A DNA stretch of 6,578 nt from Fimbriimonadaceae bacterium (GTDB lineage: Bacteria; Armatimonadota; Fimbriimonadia; Fimbriimonadales; Fimbriimonadaceae): assembly GCA_019454665.1 (NCBI GenBank), contig JACFNW010000132.1, positions 1 through 6,578 on the forward strand. Reading direction: 5' to 3'. Shown one piece after another: positions 6,212 to 6,578 of the stretch. The notes under the pieces are model-generated. The model made no database searches. It was given only the letters and a program-made list of their open reading frames with translations, and was not told the origin of the DNA. Within the stretch, counting starts at the first letter, position 1. Each line of letters opens with the position of its first letter. The position numbers and the translations under genes are program-made.

Positions 6212-6265
6212 TGATTTAGTGGGATTGACACATCGAATTCCTTCGAAGCGTTGAAGCGAAGGGTG

Positions 6266-6578
<313 letters not shown>

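Overview
The window is GC-rich bacterial chromosome. It carries three leftward genes for secreted proteins (one cut by the left edge), a divergent rightward glycosyltransferase gene, and the distal end of a leftward rRNA operon (3' part of 23S, then 5S). I see no insertion sequence, phage gene, CRISPR array or tRNA. The likely host is a member of Armatimonadota, probably near Fimbriimonadia. That rests on remembered protein style: secreted proteins ending in a 'KASHWLR' beta segment plus a dockerin-like EF-hand pair. It is an inference, not a search result.

Layout: (1) 1-184, minus: start of a small secreted protein with a signal peptide and a clear GGAGG ribosome site. (2) 185-332: intergenic region with a candidate promoter, a perfect 21-bp palindrome lying across it, and a second small hairpin. 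(3) 333-2579, minus: secreted kexin-like S8 protease with a P domain and a C-terminal dockerin-like module. (4) 2638-4452, minus: second secreted S8 protease without a P domain but with the same C-terminal module; it lies 58 nt upstream of the first, so the two are probably one operon. (5) 4453-4605: divergent intergenic region with -10-like hexamers so close to both starts that the transcripts may be leaderless or nearly so. (6) 4606-5979, plus: GT4-family glycosyltransferase of the glycogen-synthase-like type. (7) 6001-6026: strong terminator hairpin between the convergent glycosyltransferase and rRNA units. (8) 6042-6163: 5S rRNA, minus. (9) 6266-6578: 3' end of 23S rRNA, minus, running off the right edge.

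The two proteases look like parallel exported enzymes made from one operon. They have different N-terminal and catalytic parts but an almost equal-length calcium-binding tail, which could dock both to a common extracellular or surface partner. The truncated third gene begins like a secreted beta-sandwich protein. It might be such a partner, but too little of it is visible to say. The glycosyltransferase has no evident functional link to the proteases.
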